In this document: positions 9,810 to 18,935 of the stretch, piece by piece
How the letters are laid out: each line of letters begins with the position of its first letter
Numbering within the stretch: position 1 is the first letter of the stretch
DNA from: Argyresthia goedartella
Lineage: Eukaryota > Arthropoda > Insecta > Lepidoptera > Argyresthiidae
NCBI GenBank assembly: GCA_949825045.1
Contig: OX463815.1
Location: forward strand, 34,215,356-34,279,355
Length of the DNA stretch: 64,000 bases
Direction of reading: 5' to 3'
Program-made: the position numbers and the translations under genes
Notes under the pieces: generated by a model
What the model saw: the letters and a program-made list of their open reading frames with translations, nothing else
What the model was told of the DNA's origin: nothing
The model's database searches: none

Positions 9810-11084
9810 ATGATCCTTATAGTTTATTTGTTGATCCAAATAGCGTTTTCACAGTCCGCAACAGTGATATGGAGACCAAATTCGGCGTTCGAGATCCCGT
9901 CTAATTTCGATAGCAGTGAACTGCCATGCTCAAAGGAAACCGTAATTTTCCCGGAATTTTTAACAGATGCAATAGAGATACAGTCGGTGACTTCCGTCAA
10001 ACAATTCGTACTACCCCAGGAAGGGGAAATAATATTGGACAACGCAGTGATACATTTTGGAGAAGATCCAAATGAAAGTAGTTGCATTGAAAGAAACGTA
10101 TTTTTTTTGAGAAACACTGTGTCTTCATGGCTACAGGCAGAAGTTTGGAGTTCAGTCAATTTCAATGAAGCTACCCCGGACGCAGAAAGGATCCCTTGCT
10201 TCAATGATGTAGTGGAATTCCCAAAAGAGGCACAGTTCACTGTGCAGCTTCCTTATCAGCAGCAAGAAATAAATGAGATTATACTCAACGGAAACAAAAT
10301 TAATCATGAGATGGGATTATTTTTCTTCTGGAATAAACTGAAATCCACACAAAAATTGTTGACGAATAATAATGGCCTCAGTGGACTGAAGATATCTCCT
10401 CGGAGTTGCCATTTAATAGCTGGATGTCCCTGTCAAGAAAGAGAAATAGAAAATTTTGATTGCTCTACAAAAACATGTGACGTACCAACATGCGTGGATC
10501 CAATACGACCCATCGGACATTGTTGCAAGATCTGTGGGGCAGCATTACACTTTCAATTTGAAAATGGATTCAGATTAGCAGATTTCAAAGACTTCGTGGA
10601 TAAATCTATTGATTCATATGGCAAAGATGACTTTGTCTATCACGTAGGAAGACTACCAAACAACAAGGTACAGGTGGTAATAATAGAGAAAGGTGATTAT
10701 AAAGGCACAAGCGGGGAGATTGCCAAGAAGATCGAATACTACATGGACAGGAATTGGGTGAAGGTATCAAGTGCTTTGACCAGCGGTATTCCTTTATCAT
10801 CCGTTGGCATGGGTTGGAAGATTACTATATCAATGTTCTTTGTAGTCGTGTGTTTTATGGGTCTGGTCTACGTATACTACTACAAGTTGCCTAATATCCA
10901 GATTGCTCGACCTTCTAGAGGTCATCGACCTGGGGCGATCACGAGGTTCCAGCGGCGGACTGACAGTGTCGTGACACTGACCAGGAGGGATTCTACTGAG
11001 TCTGTGCCAGCTACCACGACGTTCAGGAATCCGATGTATGATTCAACGAGGGGGCGTGGGTCTGTTACAGATGCCGATGATTAA
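9810..11084 (+). CDS. Amn: Amnionless homologue (type I membrane endocytic adaptor)
   Basis: 424-residue single-exon gene. Amnionless anchors the giant receptor cubilin and drives endocytic uptake of protein ligands; in insects the pair acts in nephrocytes, and in mammals in kidney and gut. Seen here: a signal peptide (residues 1-16), an N-terminal AMN pattern (WRPNSAF..P.NF, C40, VIFPE, LPQEGEI), and a second W/C repeat (EVWSS..NF, PC130, VVEFP). A cysteine-rich VWC-like module follows (C200, C206, C208, C218, C223, C228, C238, C239, C242). A TM helix spans about 337-358. The basic tail carries FRNPMY (405-410), close to the family's FxNPxF/Y clathrin-adaptor signal. The start is supported by the signal peptide and by A at -3. 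The whole protein has no intron in this sequence. Alternatives are unlikely; a retrocopy cannot be excluded, but the frame is intact. Confidence 0.85.
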   Translation: MILIVYLLIQIAFSQSATVIWRPNSAFEIPSNFDSSELPCSKETVIFPEFLTDAIEIQSVTSVKQFVLPQEGEIILDNAVIHFGEDPNESSCIERNVFFLRNTVSSWLQAEVWSSVNFNEATPDAERIPCFNDVVEFPKEAQFTVQLPYQQQEINEIILNGNKINHEMGLFFFWNKLKSTQKLLTNNNGLSGLKISPRSCHLIAGCPCQEREIENFDCSTKTCDVPTCVDPIRPIGHCCKICGAALHFQFENGFRLADFKDFVDKSIDSYGKDDFVYHVGRLPNNKVQVVIIEKGDYKGTSGEIAKKIEYYMDRNWVKVSSALTSGIPLSSVGMGWKITISMFFVVVCFMGLVYVYYYKLPNIQIARPSRGHRPGAITRFQRRTDSVVTLTRRDSTESVPATTTFRNPMYDSTRGRGSVTDADD

Positions 11085-11433
11085 AACATATTAGCTTTTC
11101 AGGTTAGCATGGCAATAGCAACCATTGACTCCTGTCTACCACTGTATGTTCGTGATTGGGTTACCGATACTTACTTATTACCTGCAACGGTCCAAATTTA
11201 TATTGTTTATCGTAATATGCTAGGGGTCGCCGATCGGTCCCATGCTAACCGACCGCAATGTTAATCCGTTTACACTACCTATTCTAATCCGAATGACATG
11301 TGGCCAAAACAGAACTAAAGTCGCCTGTATGAAATGTCAATTGTGTCAGACCAGTTAAGTTTGTGGCAAGACTATGTTTTTTGCAATATCAACTGTTTAT
11401 TTAGCGCAAAGTTTCCGCTCATGGTGATCTAGT

Positions 11434-11439
11434 ATTAAA
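11434..11439 (+). terminator. Possible Amn poly(A) signal (ATTAAA)
   Basis: ATTAAA lies 350 bp after the Amn stop codon and is followed by a T-rich stretch. No better AATAAA occurs in between. Weak evidence. Confidence 0.25.
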
Positions 11440-11480
11440 AGTTCTTTATTATACTCAGATTGACTTTTTCTCGCTAATAG

Positions 11481-11600
11481 CCTGCTTCAAGAAGTCCCGA
11501 TAAGCGCTATGTGACAGATTAATCTGTCATTTTGCATTTTTTTTTATTTATCTGTTCAATAGGGCATAGCGCACGCATAGCGGAGCTTTTTGAAACAGGC
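11481..11600. mobile_element. Small TIR element downstream of Amn
   Basis: CCTGCTTCAAGAAG at the left pairs with CTTTTTGAAACAGG at the right. GCGCTATG and CATAGCGC inside extend the fold. Length is about 120 bp, non-coding. Confidence 0.45.
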
Positions 11601-11711
11601 ACTAAATCTCCTGTTTTTTCAAAGTAGTCGTAAAAAAGTCGTGTGATTGCGAATATATATATTATTGTGATAAGAAACTTTGGTACAGTTCGAAACCCAA
11701 ATCAAGATTTC

Positions 11712-11754
11712 TTATTATCACATCATCATAATGTACCTGATGATGTGATAATAA
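11712..11754. repeat. Perfect 17-bp hairpin
   Basis: TTATTATCACATCATCA and TGATGATGTGATAATAA are exact reverse complements around the 9-nt loop TAATGTACC. It lies between Amn and the LINE. It is not followed by a T run in the sense expected of a bacterial terminator; probably a MITE remnant or a cruciform site. Confidence 0.6.
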
Positions 11755-11856
11755 AATTTCCCATTTATGGGTTATGAAGTGCTGCTTCGGATATTTGCAC
11801 AAGAATTCCTACTGTAGAGCCAGCGCAGCAAAAGCATTGACATCACCAGCAATTAG

Positions 11857-14502
11857 GCTAAAATAACCCCCATCACAAGTACGGGCAAGGCTGATGGCGG
11901 TGTAGCTATATATCTACGTGCCGATATTCCATGCAAAGTCATCAGCCAGTCGCCAAGCCTGTACTCTGGTACCGCTGAACACTTGTTCTTGGAGATGTGC
12001 TTGCGTCACAATAAAGTCCTTCTGGGTGTCTATTATAGCCCCTCTCTTCGCATTGACTATTTTAAGTCATTTGAAACCCTTCTCAATGATCTGACTCCTC
12101 TTTATAGCGACACCCTGATTCTCGGCGACTTTAACACTTGCCTTCTCAAAAATAACGTTCGCTCGGCAAAGCTCAAATCTCTTGTAAGTTCATTAAACTT
12201 ACACATCCTTCCCCTGGGTGCCACCCACTTTCAACCACACTGCACCCCCTCTCTTCTAGATCTGATGATTACTTCTAACTTATCCAAGGTTGCTGTGCAT
12301 GGCCAACTTAACACACCCTTCTCCTATCACGATTTGATTTACCTCTCATTCAAGTTAAGGCCTCCCAAGCGTGCAGCTAAATTCCTCGACATACGTAGCT
12401 TCAAGGGCATGGATCTTAACTCCCTTAAATCAGATGCCGCCTCCGTCGACTGGTCCTCTGTTGTTGGTAGCGAGACCGTTGAAGACAAAGTCCAAAACTT
12501 TAACTCTGTTGTCCTGAGCTTGTTTGATAAGCACGCTCCGGTCAAGAGGGTTAAGGTTAAGCACCTTCCTGCGCCGTGGCTTACTGACACCATCAAGAGC
12601 CTGATGGCCAAGAGAAACCGTGCCAAGAGTAGATATAAGGTGGATCCGACCGACGAGAATCTTTTATTTTTCAAACGCCTCCGCAATCGTTGCACTCGTC
12701 TGTGTCGTGATGCCAAACGTCGTCATATCTACGAGTGTATTGAGAGCTATACTCCAGCACAGGTTTGGAAATTCCTGAAGACTCTTGGTGTAGGTAAGTC
12801 CCAGGACTTGGCTGCTGGAAATGTCAACCTCAACGGTCTGAACAATTATTTTGCTAATCCCCCAGTCGTGATGGACCCCCTCGTCAAGGAAGCTACCCTT
12901 CGTAACCTACGGTCCAAGACCGCAGCCCACAACTCACCCTTCAACTTCAACCGTGTCGGAATCGGCGCAGTAAGGAGGGCAATCTTAGCGATCTCGTCGA
13001 AAGCCATTGGTGAGGACAAGATCTGTTCTCAGATGATAACCTGTATCATTGAGGAGCTGTTACCGATCATTACCCACATAATTAATGTATCGCTTGAACA
13101 AGGTTGCTTCCCCTCTCAGTGGAAAAAGGCACTTGTGATTCCCCTACCTAAATCGTCCAATCCCGTCTCCTTTAATGATTTTCGTCCCATATCTATTCTG
13201 CCTATCCTTTCCAAAGTCCTAGAATCAATTGTTCACTGTCAGCTCTCCTCATACCTTTCCTCTAGAAACTTATTAAATCCATATCAATCAGGTTTCAGGC
13301 CGGGTCACAGTACTACCACGGCATTGCTTAAAGTCACCGATGACATTCAATTAGCCATGGATCAGAAGCAGCTTACGGTTCTCACACTGCTTGATTTCAG
13401 TAGCGCCTTCAACTGCGTCGATTTCGATATCCTGGTTGAAATTCTAAAATCGCTCAGAGTCTCCTCGCACTCGGCTCTCTGGTTTGACTCCTACCTGAGA
13501 GACCGCCATCAGCGTATTAAGTCTGAGGAGATCTCAACGAACTGGTGTAATCTTTCCGCGGGTGTTCCGCAGGGTGGTATCCTTTCTCCTCTTCTCTTCT
13601 CAGTATTCATTAACTCCATCTCCGACGTTCTTACTTCTTCTTATCATCTCTACGCAGATGACCTTCAAATATATCGGCACTTCTCTCTTAGTGATGTAAA
13701 TCTGACCATAGAGGCGTTGAATGCTGACCTCGATAACATCAGTAAATGGGCAATTTCATATGGGCTGCTTGTCAACCCGGCAAAATCTCAAGCCATGATT
13801 ATGGGTACACGGCACTCAATTAACACAATACAAAATATCCCCGTCGATCCTGTGATGTATGAGGGTACGATAATCACCTACAGCGAGAAAGCTAAGAATC
13901 TTGGGGTTATATTTGATAACTTGCTGTCCTGGTCGCCCCATGTTTGTGAGGTCAGCAGACGAGTCTTTGCGTCATTTTACTCCCTACGGAGATTGCAGTA
14001 CTTCCTGCCGCGGCAGACTAAAATCACCCTTGTTCAGTCCCTTCTACTACCTTTAATAGACTACGCGGATGCTTGTTGGGTCAGTGCGAACGAAGAACAA
14101 CTGAATAAACTCGAGCGACTCCAAAACCTTGGGATTCGGTTTGTCTACGGGCTGCGCAAGTACGACCATGTCTCCCAGTATCGCAAGGAGCTGGGATGGC
14201 TTCCGATCCGTCTTCGCCGTGATATGCACATTCTCTCTTATCTATTCAATATTTTGCGAAATCACCGCTACCCCACATATCTTCAAGAACGTTTTGAATT
14301 TCTTTTCCCCAGGGATAGTAATCGGAGATCCCACACGGTGTCTCTCCTGTCAATTCCTCGGCATAAAACTGCCGTCTACAAACACTCTTTTAGGTTAAGG
14401 GCAATCCGACTGTGGAACGCACTTCCCTGCACTATTAGGGATAGTCCCTCAATTTTCACTTTTAAGAGAAGATTGAAAGCGTATTTCCTTTCTCTTTCGT
14501 AA
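11857..14502 (+). CDS. LINE endonuclease (partial)-reverse transcriptase
   Basis: Uninterrupted frame of about 880 codons; numbering here starts at the leucine codon 11983, giving 839 residues. It contains the C-terminal part of an APE-type endonuclease (LGDFN at 47-51; HDL at 116-118, the catalytic HD of this nuclease). The RT follows: motif A D471FSSAFN, SAGVPQGGILSPLLF, and the catalytic YADD at 557-560. A C-terminal region (LGVIFDNLLSW, RLWNALP) resembles the CR1/L2/Jockey group. Motif A reads AFN where most relatives have AFD, while D471 itself, the metal ligand, is kept. The N-terminal half of the nuclease and any ORF1 are missing. No frameshift in 2.6 kb suggests a young insertion, but it cannot move by itself without its 5' end. 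Confidence 0.85.
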   Translation, partial: AKITPITSTGKADGGVAIYLRADIPCKVISQSPSLYSGTAEHLFLEMCLRHNKVLLGVYYSPSLRIDYFKSFETLLNDLTPLYSDTLILGDFNTCLLKNNVRSAKLKSLVSSLNLHILPLGATHFQPHCTPSLLDLMITSNLSKVAVHGQLNTPFSYHDLIYLSFKLRPPKRAAKFLDIRSFKGMDLNSLKSDAASVDWSSVVGSETVEDKVQNFNSVVLSLFDKHAPVKRVKVKHLPAPWLTDTIKSLMAKRNRAKSRYKVDPTDENLLFFKRLRNRCTRLCRDAKRRHIYECIESYTPAQVWKFLKTLGVGKSQDLAAGNVNLNGLNNYFANPPVVMDPLVKEATLRNLRSKTAAHNSPFNFNRVGIGAVRRAILAISSKAIGEDKICSQMITCIIEELLPIITHIINVSLEQGCFPSQWKKALVIPLPKSSNPVSFNDFRPISILPILSKVLESIVHCQLSSYLSSRNLLNPYQSGFRPGHSTTTALLKVTDDIQLAMDQKQLTVLTLLDFSSAFNCVDFDILVEILKSLRVSSHSALWFDSYLRDRHQRIKSEEISTNWCNLSAGVPQGGILSPLLFSVFINSISDVLTSSYHLYADDLQIYRHFSLSDVNLTIEALNADLDNISKWAISYGLLVNPAKSQAMIMGTRHSINTIQNIPVDPVMYEGTIITYSEKAKNLGVIFDNLLSWSPHVCEVSRRVFASFYSLRRLQYFLPRQTKITLVQSLLLPLIDYADACWVSANEEQLNKLERLQNLGIRFVYGLRKYDHVSQYRKELGWLPIRLRRDMHILSYLFNILRNHRYPTYLQERFEFLFPRDSNRRSHTVSLLSIPRHKTAVYKHSFRLRAIRLWNALPCTIRDSPSIFTFKRRLKAYFLSLS

Positions 14503-14829
14503 TTAGTATCATATTTATGTATGTATATGTATGATATTTTGTAGTTTATATATGTGCATGCTATCTAGTGTATTATATAGTTGAGATATATATATATATA
14601 TATTATTAGGTATATTTTATTTATATTTTAAAAGTAATTTTCGTACGTATGTATACTGTTTTATTGCGCACTAGGACTGTCCTTTTTCACAAACACTCCT
14701 GTCTTGCCTAGGTTTGCTGGAAGAAATCTCTTTTTAGAGATAAGCTCGCCTTTGCCTATAAAATTTATTGTAACTGTCTGTGTATCTATGTTTTCTGTGC
14801 AATAAAGAATATGAATATGAATATGAATA
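11857..14829 (+). mobile_element. 5'-truncated LINE (CR1/L2/Jockey group) with EN and RT
   Basis: The element starts within the endonuclease domain (frame opens after a stop at 11854-11856; first recognisable motif DGGVAIYLR at about 11893). It runs through RT, a 3' UTR with AATAAA at 14801-14806, and a (GAATAT)n tail at 14808-14829. A head-on copy of the same 3' UTR follows in reverse at 14856-14959. The 5' truncation is typical of target-primed reverse transcription. A target duplication could not be defined by eye. Confidence 0.85.
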
Positions 14830-14855
14830 AGTACCAGAAACGGTCGTATATATTT

Positions 14856-14959
14856 CGTATATATTTATTGCACATAAAACAACATAAGATATAATAAACA
14901 GAAAGGACATCTACAAAGGCATGCTTATCTCTAAATAGAGATCTCTTCCAGCAAACCCA
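14856..14959 (-). repeat. LINE 3' UTR copy, identical to 52253-52356
   Basis: 104 bp in reverse orientation (TATTTATTGCACATAAAACA ... TCTCTTCCAGCAAACCCA). It resembles the 3' UTR of the adjacent LINE (14730-14830) and is base-for-base the same as 52253-52356. Related short pieces lie at 26680-26760, 35800-35875, 60600-60640 and 60865-60905. A conserved small stem AGAGATCTCT..AGAGATAAG recurs in all. Confidence 0.7.
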
Positions 14960-15204
14960 AGGTTGATAAGAATAATTTAATATACAGGATAGACCTATGT
15001 GCTCTGATAAGATACATACATATATTACTGAACTATTGAACTAACTGCTAGATACACTACATACACAAGTACATAAATATTATATAAAAATATAAATACA
15101 CCTAAATAAACGAATATATACAAAGCTCAAATCTAGGATAGAGAAAGATAATTCATTCCAAATACATAAAGGTAAAGCTACCTAGGACCTATTTGCAGCT
15201 AGAT

Positions 15205-15444
15205 CTGCGGTCACTGCCCACAACAACCATGTATCTGCGGTCACTGCCCACTACAACCATGTATCTGCGGTCACTGCCCACTACAACCATGTATCTGCGG
15301 TCACTGCCCACTACAACCATGTATCTGCGGTCACTGCCCACTACAACCATGTATCTGCGGTCACTGCCCACTACAACCATGTATCTGCGGTCACTGCCCA
15401 CTACAACCATATATCTGCGGTCACTGCCCACTACAACCATGTAT
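15205..15444. repeat. 30-bp minisatellite, 8 units
   Basis: Eight tandem copies of a unit starting CTGCGGTCACTGCCCACTAC. Only two units vary (CAACAACC in the first; ATAT in the seventh). Since 30 is a multiple of 3, the array is open on both strands and yields two artificial repetitive peptides (RSLPTTTMYL and MVVVGSDRRY). I do not call either a gene. Confidence 0.9.
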
Positions 15445-16369
15445 CATAACACAATATTAATGGCGATGACAAAACCGAAAGTCAATTAAGAGCAAAACAA
15501 TAAGCGAGCTGTAAATCATGCGCACATACATCTTTCACGGGACCGCCCAGACATCGCGACGGGGCGTCGTCTGAGAGGGATAAATCAAACATGGAACGAC
15601 GGAACCCGACGATATAACTCACGGAGCTATAGTTGGAGGTGCTGATTTGGTTAGGTTGGGATAGATGTGGGATGTTCAGATAGGTTATGGAATGACTGAA
15701 CGAAGTAAAGTATTCAATGGCAAAGACAAAAAAAAATGTTTCTTTTTTCATCATTGTTTGTAACTAGGTTGTATTTATATTATTTACAGCGTTTCAAATG
15801 ATTGTACTGGGTGTACAAATATTAATCTTATTAAATAACATCTTAAATCTTAATTTAAACTAAACATATTTAGAGTAGTGGACATATTTACAACTTAAAT
15901 CAGTATCAGTATAATTATTTTATTATAGTTTTATTTTATGACTCTAGGTATACTAATATTGCGATGCTGCACCGCTTCACAAACTCCACAAACCGTGGGC
16001 TAAGACGAGAAAGAAACGGCAAGAAAACTCAATCCAGCCCATTTACTTCGACGCGGATTTGCTGAGTAATCGGTTCTTTGTCATTAAAGTATTCATTGAT
16101 ATCATAGTACATTTTATGTTAAGATTTTAGTAACCTTTTTTAAAAAAAAATGTAAATCCAAAGTTTTTGGTTAAATGTTTTTATAGCTTTATCTATCTAT
16201 ATATCATAGGTAGATAAAGCTATTTCTATATATCTTGCATTTAGGAGAAGGAAGTAATATATGGTTTTTATTACGTAGATGTCTTCGGTGAATTGTTTTT
16301 CATTCTATTACCTTTTCCTTCTAATATTCTAGGGAAAATTACATTATTGATATGAGCGAATCTCAAAAA
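15445..16369. other. No supported gene
   Basis: A 90-residue minus-strand frame (15482-15754) has no recognisable domain. 15960-16080 looks like a dispersed fragment but was not matched here. The remainder is AT-rich. GATAAAGCTAT/ATAGCTTTATC near 16185-16225 makes a short hairpin. Confidence 0.4.
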
Positions 16370-16565
16370 TCGATTATGTGCGGGTTAGACTTGAATACGA
16401 AGGGTTCCATACCTTCGTAAAAGTAAAATGGAAAAAATACATATATCTTCTAATCGCAAGTTAATTGTTTGTTGCTAAAGCGGCAAGAGAAATATACATT
16501 CTTTGAAAAAAATTCAACTATGACGGTTCATAAGATACAGCGCGTTGACGGACAGACAGACAGCG
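16370..16565 (-). repeat. GGGTTCCGTACC repeat, partial
   Basis: TGCGGGTTAGACTTGAATAC, GAAGGGTTCCATACC and GACGGACAGACAGACAGCGG match the family in reverse, with an internal deletion relative to 2252-2640. Confidence 0.6.
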
Positions 16566-16599
16566 GAACGAAAAAATATAAATGTTATTTTTTATAACA

Positions 16600-16790
16600 T
16601 GTATGTCTTACTCATGGACAACTACATTTCTGCGCCGCTTGCGCAAGAGACTACTTGGGTTTGCGGGACTCAAGAGAATATCTTTGTGAAGGATTTGGAT
16701 AGAAGTTTTGACTACCGCTCTGGGGCATTTCTGGTGCAACGGGGAAATGCTTCCAGGGTCATAGGGTCATGAGAACCTTTGCCTCGGCAA
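16600..16790 (+). pseudogene. Fossil LINE C-terminal peptide (FDYRSGAFLVQRGNAS)
   Basis: The frame encodes NIFVKDLDRSFDYRSGAFLVQRGNAS followed by VIGS, parallel to 6971-7231 (minus). The QRGNA motif is the family hallmark in my memory of invertebrate RT polyproteins. No RT or nuclease part is attached, so it is a relic. Confidence 0.45.
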
Positions 16791-16959
16791 TGTCCCGAGA
16801 TGGTTTATTTGGGTGATTGTTTCTTGTTGTGTTTTATTTTATTTTTTACTGATTAATCAAAATCATATCAATAACAATTTCATGAGCCTAAATAATTAAA
16901 CACATGTATGAATGTAAAAGATTTTATTAATTTTCACCTGTCCCGGGCAATCAAATCTT

Positions 16960-18060
16960 GCAAGTTACTTTTGATTTACTTCCCGGTTTCCAAATGAGCT
17001 GAAATTTTGCATGCATATATTAATCCTATGAAAATGCTATATTTTTTTGACATGGAGCTGATTTGATGATGGAGCAGGAAGGTTTCCGTGTGAACTCTGT
17101 AATAATAAGTCACTAAGTTAAAAACTTGAAAAAACCGAATTTAAGTTCAAGTCCTATTTCTTCCCCCGGTCGGGAAGCGAATGAAGTCTATGTACATGAA
17201 ATGTCCTCATCGAAACTTTTTGTGCACGGAACCACAAACCATCATCTATGTGTATTTTTTTGTATTTGTTGATTTTTTCAAAAAGCGCTATATCAATTTT
17301 GATAAAATTTGTACGGGACCACCTCTGGAAGTATGACCAATCATCAAAATCGGTTCGTAATAGACGGAGTAATCGCGAAACAAGCACACAAAAAACAGAC
17401 GAATTGAGAACTCCTTCTTTTTGAAGTCGGTTGAAATTACCCATCAAGCATGGGCTCGTTCGATTTGTCTTGACAAGTACTTTGGTCCTAAGTGACATCC
17501 ACGAGACATGGCTCGTCAAAAATGAAGTAACCAGCAAGCTACAGGTCTTCGTGAACAAATGTTTAAGGCGGATACTAGGGATTTGCTGGCCACGAACCAT
17601 CTCAAATGCAAGGCTGTGGGAGATGACTGACCAAAAACCCATCGACAAGGAGATCCTAATGAGGAAATGGCGCTGGATTGGACATGCCTTGAGAAGACCA
17701 GATAATCATCTGTCCAAACAAGGGTTAACGTGGCAAGCGTATGGGAAAAGAAGGCCGGGCCGCCCCCGTATCACCTGGAGGCGCTCAGTTGAAAAAGAGG
17801 CTGCATCAACTGGGCTCGACTGGAAGGACCTGGCGCACAAGATCGTGAGAAGTGGAAATCTCTTCTTCGAGCCCTATGTCCCTGATGAGGGATTACAGGA
17901 TTACATCATCATCATCATCATCAAGTGACATCCAGGGTCTGATGATGCAGGCGGAAGGCGCCAATGGGGACTCTGTGATGATTCGAAACAACCCCATCAA
18001 GTGTTGGCTCGTTTGATTCGGCTTGACAAGTACTCTTGAACTAGAAGGGCCTCACCACAG
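16960..18060 (+). repeat. Dispersed repeat (GAAGTCGGTTGAAATT type) hosting an RTE insertion
   Basis: TTCTTTTTGAAGTCGGTTGA at 17417-17436, and the upstream TAGACGGAGTAATCGCGAAAC, belong to a very common moth/butterfly repeat tail in my experience. GGACTCTGTGATGATTCG at 17967-17984 resembles 17090-17110, so the two flanks are related. An RTE LINE fragment (17502-17922) sits inside, between copies of a 12-bp direct repeat. Confidence 0.45.
17502..17922 (+). mobile_element. RTE-clade LINE 3' fragment with 12-bp TSD
   Basis: A 421-bp insertion flanked by AAGTGACATCCA at 17490-17501 and 17923-17934. It encodes an intact stretch of the RTE RT C-terminus: KLQVFVNKCLRRILGI, RKWRWIGHALRRP, GKRRPGRPRITWRR and EKEAASTGLDW. 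It ends in the (ATC)n tail usual for this clade. It is strongly 5'-truncated, with catalytic RT and endonuclease absent. The clean frame and perfect TSD point to a recent insertion. A start at 17431 lies outside the insertion and is not real. Confidence 0.9.
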
Positions 18061-18692
18061 ACAAATAACGGTAGTTCAACACTTGTTTAAAAAATATATA
18101 TGGGATTTGACGTTTGTTTTGAGGTTAAACGCTGTTTAATATTTTTTGCGGTAACACAAAAATCCTTTATTGTAAGTAAGTAGGCAAAAATAATGCACTT
18201 TTACAAGTCAAAAGTGTTTGACTTGTATGTACACACAAAAAATACATAAATGAAAATGAAAATATATAAATTATGATCAACTAAACTAATGAGCTGATTG
18301 TGGTTTGAGTTTGAAAAAGGAAATTTCCCTTTCAAGTGGTGATTCATGGCTGAATCTCGAACAGGAAAAGAAAACTCCATTAACTCTAGCACTGCTTCGG
18401 AAATACTTCCGTCGGTGAAGATAGCAGCTTGCTGCTAGTTTCTTGAAATTCTATGGGGATTTATTTAAAAAAAATTGCCATTTATTGATTAGTAGTATAA
18501 CAATATAAACACTATTTAATTTTTACAATCAATACATACAAATGAACTTATTATTTAATCGGCCCGGTAAGTCGTGGCTCCATTTAAAGAGAATGAAAAT
18601 GGCGCGATGAAGGGGAGACCTTTACCCAAGTAAGTTAAGCTCAAGTCAAAGTCAAAATTTCTTTATTATTGTAGATTAATAGATACTATATT
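18061..18692. other. No recognisable gene
   Basis: AT-rich. A 63-residue minus-strand frame (18201-18392) shows no domain. Nothing here matches the repeat families listed. Confidence 0.4.
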
Positions 18693-18920
18693 AATATAAT
18701 AATACCTTGGACACTATTTACACACATTGATCTAGCCCCAAACTAGGATTCCCTGTATCTTGGGTACTAGACAACGATACACATACTTATATAGATAAAC
18801 AACCAAGACTAGGGTACAAACATCCGTTCTCATCAAACAAATACTTGCCCCCACCAGGACTCGAACCCGGGACCCTTGGCTTCGTATGCAGGGTCACTGC
18901 CGACTCGGCCATTCGGGTCA
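18693..18920 (-). mobile_element. tRNA-derived SINE (GACCCGAATGGCCGAGTCGG family), copy 1
   Basis: In reverse: head GATGACCCGAATGGCCGAGT with B-box GGTTCGAGTCC, then AAATACTTGTTTGATGAGAAC, ACCCTAGTCTTGGTTG, and TAGTTTGGGGCTAGATCAAT. Full-length relatives are at 43393-43660 and 48417-48668 (plus). The tail ends in ATTATTA repeats. Confidence 0.8.
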
Positions 18921-18935
18921 TCAAAACTGGTACGG

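Noticed and set aside
9824..10240. 138-codon minus-strand frame
   Set aside because: Antisense to the Amn ectodomain; no domain of its own.
12339..12716. 125-codon minus-strand frame
   Set aside because: Antisense to the LINE endonuclease/RT frame; no independent support.
15482..15754. 90-codon minus-strand frame as a gene
   Set aside because: No recognisable domain or homologue, and low-complexity beginning; listed only as anonymous DNA.
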